A DNA stretch of 64,000 nt, from the NCBI RefSeq assembly GCF_018390555.1, contig NZ_JAHBGB010000019.1:124001-188000 (forward strand), in the 5' to 3' direction. This document shows positions 25,239 through 33,709 of this stretch, piece by piece. The position numbers and the translations under genes are program-made. The notes under the pieces were generated by a model that worked only from the letters and a program-made list of their open reading frames with translations, had not been told where the DNA came from and did no database searches. Each line of letters opens with the position of its first letter. Position 1 is the stretch's first letter. The stretch comes from Ancylobacter oerskovii (GTDB taxonomy: Bacteria; Pseudomonadota; Alphaproteobacteria; Rhizobiales; Xanthobacteraceae).

Positions 25239-25271
25239 GCCCGGCCCGCCTCGTGCGGGCCGGGCGTTTTT
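25239..25271 (+). terminator. Intrinsic terminator of the alkaline phosphatase gene
   Basis: An 11-bp GC stem GCCCGGCCCGC / GCGGGCCGGGC, a 5-nt loop, then GTTTTTG. Confidence 0.92.
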
Positions 25272-25360
25272 GTCTGGAGGCGGTGCGGATGGCGGACCGG
25301 TGTCGTTCGGGCGCCGGCAGGCTGGGTCGCCGGAGGCTCGTTTCGGAAGATGGTGGGGGC

Positions 25361-25543
25361 CTTTTCTCTCCCTCTCCCCGCCCGAACTCGGCTGTTGCCG
25401 AGTTCGGTTCCGGCAAGGTCGAAACCGGAAATAGCCGGTTTCGACGGAGAGGTGGCCCGCGTAGCGGGTCGGTGAGGGGGGACGACATGGGGAGGCCAAG
25501 AAGGCCCCTCACCCCACCCCTCTCCCCGACGGGGAGAGGGGGC
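25361..25543. repeat. Modular palindromic repeat, copy B (full form)
   Basis: Order of modules: TCTCTCCCTCTCCCCGCCC; hairpin GAACTCGG-CTGTTG-CCGAGTTC; hairpin GTCGAAACCGG-N6-CCGGTTTCGAC; GGAGAGGTG; hairpin GCCCGC-GTA-GCGGGT; GGTGAGGGG; spacer of about 30; CCCCTCACCCCACCCC; terminal hairpin CTCTCCCC-GAC-GGGGAGAG. The same modules occur, inverted, at 56744-56935. Non-coding. Confidence 0.92.
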
Positions 25544-25595
25544 CTGTCGCTGGGCGGGGGGAGCGCCTTTCTGGCTTAATGGACCGGGCCGCCTC

Positions 25596-25655
25596 TCAGA
25601 GCTGCTTCACCGTGCGCACCGGCGTGCCGGCCGCCGCGATGCAGACCGGTGCGGC
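25596..25655 (-). pseudogene. Truncated copy of the 3' end of the NlpC/P60 gene
   Basis: The stretch from CTCTCAGAGCTGCTTCACCG onward repeats, with few changes, the 3' end of the NlpC/P60 gene about 260 bp to the right (CTCTCAGAGCCGCTTCACCG). On the minus strand it still encodes IAAAGTPVRTVKQL and a stop, against IAAGGTPVRSVKRL in the intact gene. Only about 55-60 bases are recognisable, so it is a remnant, not a gene. Confidence 0.8.
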
Positions 25656-25688
25656 GCTGAGGGGCTTGTCGGGCATCGGCCGTATGCG

Positions 25689-25820
25689 TCCTTCGAGGCC
25701 CGAGCTGCGCCCGGGCACCTCAGGATGAGGTCGGTCGTTCGGTTGCAGGTCTTTTGCAAACGGTCCTGCAACGCCCCTCATGCCGAGGTGCCGGCCGCGG
25801 GCCGGCCTCGAAGCACGCAG
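25689..25820. repeat. Two inverted copies of a short dyad repeat (CCTTCGAGG...CACCTC type)
   Basis: Copy one (25689-25730) reads CCTTCGAGGCCCGAGCTGCG then GGGCACCTCAGGATGAGG. Copy two (25777-25820), opposite in direction, reads CCTCATGCCGAGGTGCCGGC then GGCCTCGAAGCACG. Further relatives are at 26910-27013. They lie between the NlpC/P60 gene and its truncated tail copy. No gene in the 25197-25854 interval other than the remnant. Confidence 0.75.
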
Positions 25821-25854
25821 GCGGCCATCCCGAGCGGCAGCTGCCGCACGTCTC

Positions 25855-26706
25855 TCAGAGCCGCTTCACCGAGCGCACCGGCGTGCCGCCCGCCGCGATG
25901 CGGGCCAGCGCCGGGCCGAGCGGCTCGCGCACCACCGACATGTAGTGCGCGGTGGCGTGCAGCAGCGTCCCGGCATCCTCGACGAGGCCGACATGGCCGG
26001 GCCAGAAGACGAGATCGCCGCGGCGCAGGCTCGAGAGGTCGCCGGCAAAGCCGATGTCGTGACCGAGCGCGGCCTCCTGCATGTCGCTGTCGCGCGGGCA
26101 GGCGATGCCGCAGGCGGTGAGCGCCGCCTGCACCAGCCCCGAGCAATCGAGGCCGAGGCTGGAGCGCCCGCCCCACAGATAGGCGGCGCCGAGGAAGCGG
26201 GCGGCTACCGCGACCGGATCCGCCTCGACGCGATCGAGCGGGACGAGATGCTCGGCGAAGACGAAGCCGCCATCGGCGGTCATCAGGAAACGGTCGCGCA
26301 GGCCGGTGACGGCGAGGCGGGCGCCGAAGGAGAGCAGGGCGGTCGGCGGCAGCTTGATGCTGGGGCCGGGAAAGACCGGGGTGCGCAGCGCCGCCACCTT
26401 GTGGGTGGCCGGCGCGCCGGGCGGCGCCAGCGCCTCCAGCGCCATCCAGCCGACATAACCATCGGCATCGAGCTGCACCCAGCCCCAGCCTTCCTCGGTC
26501 GCCTCATAGAGGGTGACGGCCTCGCCGAACAGCGCCTCGGTGGTGAGCGGCGCGGTGGAATCCGGGGTGCGGGTGACGCCGGCGCGCTCGCGGACGACGC
26601 GCCAGGGCGTGCCCTCGACATAGCGGGCGGCCTCCACCACCCCGCGCAGATGCGCGGCGGCGAGATCGGGGCGGGCGGGGGTGAGGCGGGGGTCGAGAAG
26701 GGTCAT
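25855..26706 (-). CDS. NlpC/P60-family cell-wall hydrolase with SH3 domains
   Basis: 283 aa from ATG (MTLLDPRLTPARPDLAAAHL); an upstream TTG extension lacks family features. Two SH3-like segments (about residues 35-85 and 90-155; EEGWGWVQLDADGYVGWM in the first) precede a C40 peptidase domain. Its catalytic Cys is in LGLDCSGLVQAAL, the first His in PGHVGLVED and the second His-containing segment is HATAHYMSVV. Such enzymes cut gamma-D-Glu-diamino acid bonds in peptidoglycan peptides. No signal peptide is visible, so it may act on recycled peptides in the cytoplasm. The neighbouring M17 peptidase supports peptide recycling. Confidence 0.88.
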   Translation of the reverse strand: MTLLDPRLTPARPDLAAAHLRGVVEAARYVEGTPWRVVRERAGVTRTPDSTAPLTTEALFGEAVTLYEATEEGWGWVQLDADGYVGWMALEALAPPGAPATHKVAALRTPVFPGPSIKLPPTALLSFGARLAVTGLRDRFLMTADGGFVFAEHLVPLDRVEADPVAVAARFLGAAYLWGGRSSLGLDCSGLVQAALTACGIACPRDSDMQEAALGHDIGFAGDLSSLRRGDLVFWPGHVGLVEDAGTLLHATAHYMSVVREPLGPALARIAAGGTPVRSVKRL

Positions 26707-26909
26707 GCGCGACACGATCCGTTGCAGCCTGTCGGCTATGAGTTCGATCAAGAGGCATGCGCCAGCCGGGCGCGACAGGCAAGGGCGGCGTCACTCGATG
26801 AAGGCACAGGCTTCCCGCTTCGGCCGTTTTGGCGTGCGGCGGTGCCGCGTCGTCCATCCGGCCGGCACCGGGCCGGCGGCCTGCGCGCGGCAACCCGGGA
26901 CGACCGCAG

Positions 26910-27013
26910 CCTGAGGTGCGCGCGTCAGCGAGCTTCGAGCGGTGCTCGTTGAAGCGCACCCGGACGAGCCTGCTTCGAGACCCGGCCTTCGGCGGGACAC
27001 CTCGGGATGAGGG
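26910..27013. repeat. Dyad repeat copies between the NlpC/P60 and MarR genes
   Basis: CCTGAGGTGCGCGCGTCAGC and GCTTCGAG on the left, then GCTTCGAGACCCGGCCTTCG and ACACCTCGGGATGAGGG on the right, are related to the repeats at 25689-25820 in opposite orientations. The 26707-27068 interval otherwise shows no gene. Confidence 0.65.
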
Positions 27014-27068
27014 CGATCGGGAGGGCGGGAGCAGGGCGCCATGGCAGGCGGCCGGGTGCATAAGGCCC

Positions 27069-27431
27069 TCAGCGCGGCAGGCTGCGGGCGGTGGCGACCA
27101 CGAGGTCGCCGAGCTTTTCCAGATAGAGCGCGCCTTCCACGGTGCGCTGGACGATGACGTTGCGCCGGTCCGCCTCGTCGCGCCGGCGCGAGACCAGCTT
27201 CTGCGCGCCCATGGTGTCCAGCGCGCGGGTGATCACCGGCTTGGAGACGCCGAGCCGGGCGGCGAGGCCGCGCACCGTGTGCGGCGGGCTCTCCAGATAG
27301 ACGCTGAGCAGGATGGCGAGCTGGCGCTGCGACAGGTCGGGCGCCGCCTCGCGCACCTGGTCGCGCACCTGCGCCAGCGCCAGCTCGTGCAGCAGGCGCA
27401 GCGCCTGCGACGCGCGCATCTCGACCGCCAT
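27069..27431 (-). CDS. MarR-family transcriptional regulator
   Basis: 120 aa from MAVEMRASQALRLLH, chosen because GGAGG sits at a good distance before this ATG; an upstream in-frame ATG at 27482 would add 17 residues with a poor site. The winged helix shows LSQRQLAILLSVYLESPPHT, then VRGLAARLGVSKPVITRALD as the recognition helix and VSRRRDEADRRNVIV as the wing. Ligand and targets unknown; the flanking NlpC/P60 and M17 peptidase genes on the same strand are candidates. Confidence 0.87.
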   Translation of the reverse strand: MAVEMRASQALRLLHELALAQVRDQVREAAPDLSQRQLAILLSVYLESPPHTVRGLAARLGVSKPVITRALDTMGAQKLVSRRRDEADRRNVIVQRTVEGALYLEKLGDLVVATARSLPR

Positions 27432-27601
27432 TCCACCGCCTCCGCCGTGCGCAATCGTTACGGCTACGGATTGTTCTCGCATTCTCGCGAGGGAACGGCA
27501 AGGACGGCTTTCGGAAAAGGCTTAACGGGCAATCACTTCCGCGTTTGCGGCCAGCGGCGCGCCACCCTGCGGGGCGCTCCGCCCGTCGCGCCGGCCCGGC
27601 G

Positions 27602-29002
27602 CTAGCCGTAGCGCTCGGCCAGCAGCGCGTCGAGGGCGCGGATCGCCTGCGCCTCGCCGCCTTCCGGCCGGGCGGGGCGGGTCGAGGGGTTCCAGGCGTA
27701 GATGTCGAGATGCAGCCAGGCGCCGGCCCGCTCCACGAAGCGCTGCAGGAACAGCGCGGCGGTGATGGAGCCGGCGAAGCCGCTGCCGGGCGCGTTGTTC
27801 ATGTCGGCGACCGGGCTGTCGAGCATGCCGGCATAGGGCTTCCACAGCGGCAGGCGCCAGAGCGGATCGGCCTCGGCGGCGGCGTGGCGGGCGAGATCGG
27901 CGGCCAGCGCCTCGTCGTCGGTATAGGCGGGGGGAAGCTGCGGGCCGAGCGCGACGCGGGCGGCGCCGGTGAGGGTGGCGAAATCGACCACCAGTTCCGG
28001 GGCTTCCTCGTCGGCGAGGGTCAGTGCGTCGGCGAGCACGAGGCGGCCTTCGGCGTCGGTGTTACCGATCTCCACCGACAGTCCCTTGCGCGAGCGCAGG
28101 ATGTCGCCGGGGCGGAAGGCCGAGCCGTCTATGGCGTTCTCCACCGCCGGGATCAGCACCCGCAGGCGCACCGGCAGGTTGCGGGCCATGATCATGTGCG
28201 CGAGGCCCAGCGCGCTCGCCGCGCCGCCCATGTCCTTCTTCATCAGGAGCATGCCGGAGGACGGCTTGATGTCGAGGCCGCCGGTGTCGAAGCACACGCC
28301 CTTGCCGACCAGCGTCACCTTCGGCGCGTCGGGGGCGCCCCAGCTCAGGTCGATGAGGCGCGGCGCGCGCGGGCTGGCGCGGCCGACGGCATGGATCATC
28401 GGCAGGTTGGCGGCGAGCAGGGCGTCGCCGGCGGTGACCTCGATGGCGGCGCCGTGGCGGGCGGCCAGCGCCCGGGCGGCCGCCTCGAGCTCGGCCGGGC
28501 CCATGTCGTTGGCCGGGGTGTTGACGAGATCGCGGGCGAGCGTCACCGCCTCGACCGTGCGGATGAGCGCCGCCGCGTCGACACCGTCGGGAACGACCAG
28601 GCGCGGGCGCGGCGTGTTGCGCACGCGGTAGCGCTCGAAACGATAGGCGCCGAGGGCGAAGGCGAGCGCGGCGAGGCGCGGATCCGGCGCGCCGCCGGCG
28701 AGGCGGTAGTCGCCGGCCGGCAGCGCGGTGGCGAGCTTGCCGAAGGCGAGCGGATCGCGCGGGGTGGCCTCGACGCCGAACAGCACGCCGGCAATGGCGC
28801 CGGCGGCGTCCGGCACCACGAGGAGCTTGCCCGGCTCGGCGCGGAAGCCCGACGCCTCGGCGAAGGCGACGGCGACGGACGGCAGCTCGCCGGCCACCTG
28901 CCGCCAGTCCTGCGCGGTGACGCACCAGATCGGACGCGGCTGGTCGGCGGCCTCGGCGCGGATCAGCACAAGGGCGGCATGCTGGGGGGCATCCTGCGGC
29001 AT
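27602..29002 (-). CDS. M17 leucyl aminopeptidase family protein
   Basis: 466 aa, start preceded by GAGGAAGAG. The C-terminal M17 catalytic domain has VTLVGKGVCFDTGGLDIKPS (metal ligands and Lys), MKKDMGGAA and the signature NTDAEGRLVLADAL. The N-terminal domain is poorly conserved, as usual. Lacks a signal peptide: a cytoplasmic di-zinc exopeptidase removing N-terminal residues from peptides. With the NlpC/P60 gene it may process wall peptides. Confidence 0.92.
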   Translation of the reverse strand: MPQDAPQHAALVLIRAEAADQPRPIWCVTAQDWRQVAGELPSVAVAFAEASGFRAEPGKLLVVPDAAGAIAGVLFGVEATPRDPLAFGKLATALPAGDYRLAGGAPDPRLAALAFALGAYRFERYRVRNTPRPRLVVPDGVDAAALIRTVEAVTLARDLVNTPANDMGPAELEAAARALAARHGAAIEVTAGDALLAANLPMIHAVGRASPRAPRLIDLSWGAPDAPKVTLVGKGVCFDTGGLDIKPSSGMLLMKKDMGGAASALGLAHMIMARNLPVRLRVLIPAVENAIDGSAFRPGDILRSRKGLSVEIGNTDAEGRLVLADALTLADEEAPELVVDFATLTGAARVALGPQLPPAYTDDEALAADLARHAAAEADPLWRLPLWKPYAGMLDSPVADMNNAPGSGFAGSITAALFLQRFVERAGAWLHLDIYAWNPSTRPARPEGGEAQAIRALDALLAERYG

Positions 29003-29074
29003 CTCTTCCTCAATCTCCGGCTTCGGCCTCGCGGCCCGACGTGAAGGCCCCGCCTGTCGGGTGCGGGATGGTCG

Positions 29075-29665
29075 TCAGGCCAGCGCCATCTCGAAGGCGC
29101 CGTCCTCGATCAGATAGACCGCGCCCTGGCGCACCGGCAGGAACGCCGCTTCCTGCGCCGGCATGCCGGTGAGGGCGTGCAGGATCGCCCGCACCACGCC
29201 ACCATGGGTGACGACCACGGCGTCGCGGGCGATCTCGCCCATCGCCGCCATCACCCGCACCGAGAGGTCGGAATAGCTCTCGCCGCCGGGCGGACGGTAG
29301 TGCCAGGGATTGGCGCGGTGGTCGGCGACCGAGGCCGGGTCGCGGCGCTTCAGCTCGGTCCAGGTGTTGCCTTCCCAGCGACCGAAGGAGATTTCCTTCA
29401 GTCGCGGCTCGCGGCGGAACAGGTCCGGCGGCAGGCCGAGCTCGGCGCGTAGGATCGCCATGGTCTGGGCCGCACGCGACAGCGGGCTCGCGACATAGTC
29501 GAGCGGCCCCACGTCGCCCGCCAGCCGCTCGATGACGCGGGCGAGGCCGGCGGCCTGCTCGCAGCCGAGATCGTTGAGCGGAATGTCGTGGCTGCCCTGC
29601 AGGCGGCCGGCGAGGTTCCAGTCGGTCTCGCCGTGCCGCACGAGGAAGATCCGGCGTTTGCTCAT
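29075..29665 (-). CDS. Histidine phosphatase family protein (phosphoglycerate mutase-like)
   Basis: 196 aa. The phosphohistidine motif IFLVRHGETDWNLAGRLQGS lies near the N-terminus and the second catalytic His is in VVVTHGGVVRAILHAL; EISFGRWEGNTW is the usual third block. Could be a cofactor-dependent mutase-like phosphatase; the substrate is not predictable. Start MSKRR overlaps the stop of the upstream secreted protein (ATGA), so the pair is coupled. Confidence 0.88.
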   Translation of the reverse strand: MSKRRIFLVRHGETDWNLAGRLQGSHDIPLNDLGCEQAAGLARVIERLAGDVGPLDYVASPLSRAAQTMAILRAELGLPPDLFRREPRLKEISFGRWEGNTWTELKRRDPASVADHRANPWHYRPPGGESYSDLSVRVMAAMGEIARDAVVVTHGGVVRAILHALTGMPAQEAAFLPVRQGAVYLIEDGAFEMALA

Positions 29666-30303
29666 CGCGACGGCAGGGACACGGTGTGCGTGTAGCTGGT
29701 GCCGCCATTGCGGCCGACGCGCGGCCAGGCGACGCGGACCGTCACGCTGCCGCCGCCGCGCGGCGGCCGGCCGGCCAGCACGAGGCGGCTGCCGCGGATG
29801 TTGCGGCCCACGCAATAGGTCGAGCCCGCATCGTTGCCGGTCGCGGTGAAGGCGCCGTAATCGGTGGTGAGGTTCACGCCGCGCGGGGCGCTGAGGACGG
29901 TGAGGGTCGGCGCGTCGGCGGGCTGGCAGGAGGTGTCGGCCATGCCGGCGGCGAAGACCACGCGGCCGGCGCCGCCGCCGGTGAGCAGCGCCAGGCGCTG
30001 GTAGCTGCTGTCATTGGCGGCGGGCGAGGCGTAGCCGGGGAAAATGGCGCCGCCGCCGCCGAAAATGCGGTCCCAGAACGGGTATTGCTGGAAGCTGGGC
30101 GGGGTGCCGCTGTCCTGGTTCGGGGAGCCCGGGGTCGCCCAGTCCGGCGGCAGGCCGGAGCCCGGCGGCGGGTAGACGGTGATGGCGGTCTCGGCGGCGG
30201 CCGGCAGCGCCGCCGGGACGACGCTCCCCGCCAGCAGCATGGCCATCGCCGCCATGCGGACGGCGCCGCGCATCCTGCCTTGTGTGCCGGGAGCCTTGAT
30301 CAT
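29662..30303 (-). CDS. Secreted protein of unknown function
   Basis: 213 aa, strong AGGAG six bases before the ATG. N-terminal signal (AVRMAAMAMLLAGSVVPAAL, cut near AAAETA). The mature part is Gly/Pro/Ser-rich (YPPPGSGLPPDW, IFGGGGAIFPGY) and has three cysteines. No domain recognised. Overlaps the start of the histidine phosphatase gene and follows fabI2 by about 40 bp, so the three probably share a transcript. Confidence 0.7.
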   Translation of the reverse strand: MIKAPGTQGRMRGAVRMAAMAMLLAGSVVPAALPAAAETAITVYPPPGSGLPPDWATPGSPNQDSGTPPSFQQYPFWDRIFGGGGAIFPGYASPAANDSSYQRLALLTGGGAGRVVFAAGMADTSCQPADAPTLTVLSAPRGVNLTTDYGAFTATGNDAGSTYCVGRNIRGSRLVLAGRPPRGGGSVTVRVAWPRVGRNGGTSYTHTVSLPSR

Positions 30304-30340
30304 CGCCGTCTCCTGTCTGGTCCTGGAAGCCGTCCCGGCG

Positions 30341-31171
30341 TCAATCCCGCTCGAGGGTGAGGTCGGGAGCCTCGGGATTCTTCATGCCCACCACATGGTA
30401 GCCGGCATCGACGTGATGGATCTCGCCGGTAACGGCGCGGCCGAGATCGGAGAGCAGGTACATGCCGGTATCGCCGACCTCGTCGATGGTGACGGTGCGG
30501 CGCAGCGGCGCGTTCAGCTCGTTCCACTTCAGGATGTAGCGGAAATCACCGATGCCGGAGGCGGCCAGGGTCTTGATCGGCCCGGCGGAAATGGCGTTGA
30601 CCCGGATGTTCTTCGGGCCGAGGTCGGCGGCGAGGTAGCGCACGCTCGCCTCCAGCGCCGCCTTGGCGACGCCCATCACGTTGTAATGCGGCATCCACTT
30701 CTCGGCGCCGTAATAGGTGAGCGTCAGCATCGAGCCGCCGTCCTTCATCAGCTTCTCGGCGCGCTGGGCGACGGCGGTGAAGCTGTAGCAGGAGATCAGC
30801 ATGGTCTTGCTGAAATTCTCCGCCGAGGTGTCGACATAGCGGCCGTCGAGCTCGTTCTTGTCGGAGAAGGCGATGGCGTGGACGAGGAAGTCGAGCCCGC
30901 CGAGCTGGCGCTCGGTCTCGGCGAACACCGCGTCGATGGTCGCGGGATCGGTGACGTCGCAATGCCCCACCAGGGCGGCGTCGAGCTCGGCGGCCAGCGG
31001 CTCGACGCGCTTCTTCAGCGGCTCGCCCTGATAGGTGAAGGCGAGCTTCGCCCCCTGCATATGGGCGGCCTTGGCGATGCCCCAGGCGATGGAGCGGTTA
31101 TTGGCCACTCCCATCACCAGGCCGCGCTTGCCGTTCATCAAACCGGCCGAAACCGTGCCCTGCTCCGTCAC
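30341..31171 (-). CDS. fabI: Enoyl-ACP reductase FabI (copy 2)
   Basis: 276 aa from GTG 31171, which has GGAG seven bases upstream; a TTG at 31186 (in a 15-base tandem duplication, MTEQG then VTEQG) and an ATG at 31138 are alternatives. Cofactor motif GVANNRSIAWGIAK, Tyr163...Lys170 (YNVMGVAK) and HAIAFSDKNELDGRY identify FabI. It is closer to the housekeeping FabI1 of rhizobia than the fabB-linked copy is. Same function as copy 1; two copies may differ in chain-length or inhibitor response. Upstream on the same strand are the DnaJ-like and lipoprotein genes. Confidence 0.94.
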   Translation of the reverse strand: MTEQGTVSAGLMNGKRGLVMGVANNRSIAWGIAKAAHMQGAKLAFTYQGEPLKKRVEPLAAELDAALVGHCDVTDPATIDAVFAETERQLGGLDFLVHAIAFSDKNELDGRYVDTSAENFSKTMLISCYSFTAVAQRAEKLMKDGGSMLTLTYYGAEKWMPHYNVMGVAKAALEASVRYLAADLGPKNIRVNAISAGPIKTLAASGIGDFRYILKWNELNAPLRRTVTIDEVGDTGMYLLSDLGRAVTGEIHHVDAGYHVVGMKNPEAPDLTLERD

Positions 31172-31346
31172 GCCCTGCTCCGTCAACCCAATTCAACGCC
31201 GTGCGGCGAGAGGTTCCTATCGCACAGCGGCGGGGAGCGCTCAAGCGAGCCGGAAGGAGGGGTGGACCCGGCGGGCACTCCCGCCGCGACACGCCCGGCG
31301 GTTCCGGCGGCGTCGCCGGGCGGAATCTTCCTCCCGGCCCTCGCCG

Positions 31347-32327
31347 TCAGTCTTCCTGGCCGGAGCCTTCCCGGCCGGCCCATCGCCGCATCAGCGCCTC
31401 GAGTTCCGGGTCCGGCTTCTCCGGCAGCATGATGCGCAGGGTGGCGAGGATGTCGCCGTCGCCGGTCTCGCCGGCCGGCAGCCCCTTGCCGCGCAGGCGG
31501 AAGGTGCGCCCCGAGCTGGTCCAGGCCGGCACGCTCAGCTCCACCGAGCCGGTGAGGGTGGCGACGCGGACCTTGCCGCCGAGCACCGCATCGGCCAGCG
31601 GCACCGGCACGTCGATGCGCAGGTCGTGCCCGTCGACGCGGAACTGGCGGTTGGGGGCATAGGCGACCACCACATAGGCATCGCCCGGCGTGCCGCCGAA
31701 GGCGCTGGCCTCGCCCTGGCCCTTGAGGCGCATGCGGAAGCCCTCGACGGTGCGCGGCGGGATCTTGACCTCCACCGAGCGCCCGTCGGGCAGCGTCACC
31801 TTCACCGGCCCGCCGACGACCGCCGTCTCCAGCGGCACCGGCACGCGGATGTCGATGTCGCTGCCGCGCGGAGGCTCGAAGCCGGAGGACGAGCCGCGCC
31901 GGCCGGCGCGACCGCGGCCCATGCCGCCGAGAATGTCGGAGATGACGTCGTCGAAGCCGCCGGCATCGTGCCGGCCGGCACGGCCGCCGCCGGCGCCCTG
32001 GCCGAAGGAGAAGCTCTCGAAGATGCTGTCGTCGTCGCCGGCCTGGCGGAAGCCGCCGCGCCGGAAGCCCCCGGCGCCGGCGCCGAAGCCCTCGAAGCCG
32101 CGCGGCTTGCCTTCGGCGTCGATCTCGCCGCGGTCGAACTGGCCGCGCTTTTCGGTATCGGAAAGGATCTCGTAGGCGCCGTTGAGTTCGGCGAACTTCT
32201 CCTGCGCCTTCGGGTCGGAGGCGTTGGCGTCGGGGTGCAGCTTCTTGGCAAGGCGCCGGAAGGCGCGCTTGATCTCGGTCTGGTCGGCGCTGCGGGCGAC
32301 GCCAAGAATGTCGTAGGGATCGCGCAT
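31347..32327 (-). CDS. DnaJ-class co-chaperone, CbpA-like (no zinc finger)
   Basis: 326 aa from [19 protein letters not shown]. The J domain has His-Pro-Asp at residues 31-33 ([12 protein letters not shown]), the site that stimulates DnaK ATPase. A Gly/Phe-rich linker (about residues 75-150, [17 protein letters not shown]) leads directly into the two beta-barrel substrate-binding domains ([19 protein letters not shown]). The CxxCxGxG repeats of DnaJ are absent, so it is a type II Hsp40. Upstream codons of the open frame are not conserved-looking. Confidence 0.92.
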   Translation of the reverse strand: MRDPYDILGVARSADQTEIKRAFRRLAKKLHPDANASDPKAQEKFAELNGAYEILSDTEKRGQFDRGEIDAEGKPRGFEGFGAGAGGFRRGGFRQAGDDDSIFESFSFGQGAGGGRAGRHDAGGFDDVISDILGGMGRGRAGRRGSSSGFEPPRGSDIDIRVPVPLETAVVGGPVKVTLPDGRSVEVKIPPRTVEGFRMRLKGQGEASAFGGTPGDAYVVVAYAPNRQFRVDGHDLRIDVPVPLADAVLGGKVRVATLTGSVELSVPAWTSSGRTFRLRGKGLPAGETGDGDILATLRIMLPEKPDPELEALMRRWAGREGSGQED

Positions 32328-32491
32328 GGACAGGTCTTCTCGGCCGGCGGTTCCGGGCTCAGCTCCCCATATGGAGGCAGTGTTGCGCCGATGCAACGGT
32401 CAGTCGCGCGATTGATGCGGATATAACGCGACGTCCAGATAATTCGTGCCGCCGCGCCGGCGCCGGGAGGCCCGGCCGGCGCGGCCTGGCG

Positions 32492-32998
32492 TCAGCTGCG
32501 CTCCAGCATCCGCGCCTGGCCGATGCGCCAGCCGCGCGCGGCGGTGCGGCAGGCCTCGCCCTGCAGCCAGTCCTCGTTTTCCGCCCGCACGAAGCTCACG
32601 AGGAAGGCGCGGCACTTGCCGTCGTCCTTGCTGGCCAGCGGGGTGACGGTGCCGCGCGTGGCGGTGGCGGTGTTTTCCCACGGCACGCTCGGCGCGGCAT
32701 CGCGGGCGGCGAGCGCCTCGGCCAGCGCCTGGCGGGCGGCGATCCAGTCGTCCGGCGTCACGCCGCTCGGCACGGGTTCGCCGGCGGAGGTGGCGACCGG
32801 GGCCGGGGCGGGCGCGATCGACCCGGTGACGGTGCCGTCGAGCCCCGGCGCCAGCACGCCGCAGCCAGCCAGCGCCGCGGCCGGCAGAAGCGCCAGAAGA
32901 CGGAAAAGCACTGGGCGCGCTGCCCGCTGCCCCCTATATGGGAGGCGGCGGCCGCCTTTGCGCTTCGCCGCCCCTGCCCGCCCGATCGCTGTCAACAT
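32492..32998 (-). CDS. RT0821/Lpp0805-type surface lipoprotein
   Basis: 168 aa. Hydrophobic signal [16 protein letters not shown] with a lipobox (LAGC), so Cys is likely lipidated. The C-terminal half ([36 protein letters not shown]) fits the small surface-antigen family found next to pdxH in many rhizobia. Divergent from pdxH, 27 bp apart. Function unknown; envelope role inferred. Confidence 0.8.
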   Translation of the reverse strand: MLTAIGRAGAAKRKGGRRLPYRGQRAARPVLFRLLALLPAAALAGCGVLAPGLDGTVTGSIAPAPAPVATSAGEPVPSGVTPDDWIAARQALAEALAARDAAPSVPWENTATATRGTVTPLASKDDGKCRAFLVSFVRAENEDWLQGEACRTAARGWRIGQARMLERS

Positions 32999-33025
32999 GG
33001 GCCGCCCCCGGTCCCGACGCCACTG

Positions 33026-33664
33026 ATGAAGCCAATGGATACGCAAGAACCGTTAACAGCCGGTGATTTCACCGCGGCCGACGAGCCTTTCGCCCTGTTC
33101 GAGCAATGGTTCGCGGAGGCGCAGGCCAGCGAGCCGAACGATCCGCACGCCATGGCGCTCGCCACGGTCGACGATGACGGGCTGCCCGACGTGCGGATGG
33201 TGCTGCTCAATGCCCATGACAGCCGCGGCTTCGTGTTCTTCACCAATACCGGCAGCGCCAAGGGCCGCGAGCTCGCCGCCCATCCCAAGGCGGCGGCGGT
33301 GTTCCACTGGAAGTCGCTGCGCCGGCAGATCCGCGTGCGCGGCCCGGTGGAACAGGTGAGCGGGGAGGAGGCCGACGCCTATTTCGCCACCCGCCCGCGG
33401 CTGTCGCAGATCGGCGCCTGGGCCAGCCAGCAGTCGCGGCCGCTGGAGGGACGCTTCGCGCTGGAGACGGCGATCGCCAGGGTGACGGCGCAATACGCAC
33501 TCGGCAGCGTGCCGCGCCCGCCGCACTGGACCGGCTTCCGCATCAAGCCGGTGCAGATCGAGTTCTGGCACGACCGCCCGTTCCGCCTGCACGACCGCAT
33601 CGTGTTCCGCCGCGCGGCGGAGAGCGAGGGCCTGTCTTGGGTCAAGACACGGCTCTATCCTTGA
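33026..33664 (+). CDS. pdxH: Pyridoxine/pyridoxamine 5'-phosphate oxidase
   Basis: 212 aa. Split-barrel flavoprotein with [20 protein letters not shown] (FMN/substrate contact), [38 protein letters not shown] and the C-terminal LHDRIVFRR...TRLYP end that is diagnostic of PdxH. Oxidises pyridoxamine or pyridoxine phosphate to PLP with oxygen. The SDR gene follows 45 bp downstream. Confidence 0.96.
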   Translation: MKPMDTQEPLTAGDFTAADEPFALFEQWFAEAQASEPNDPHAMALATVDDDGLPDVRMVLLNAHDSRGFVFFTNTGSAKGRELAAHPKAAAVFHWKSLRRQIRVRGPVEQVSGEEADAYFATRPRLSQIGAWASQQSRPLEGRFALETAIARVTAQYALGSVPRPPHWTGFRIKPVQIEFWHDRPFRLHDRIVFRRAAESEGLSWVKTRLYP

Positions 33665-33709
33665 GCTAGACCTGTCACCCAGCACGCGCTCCACCAGACA
33701 AGGTTCATC

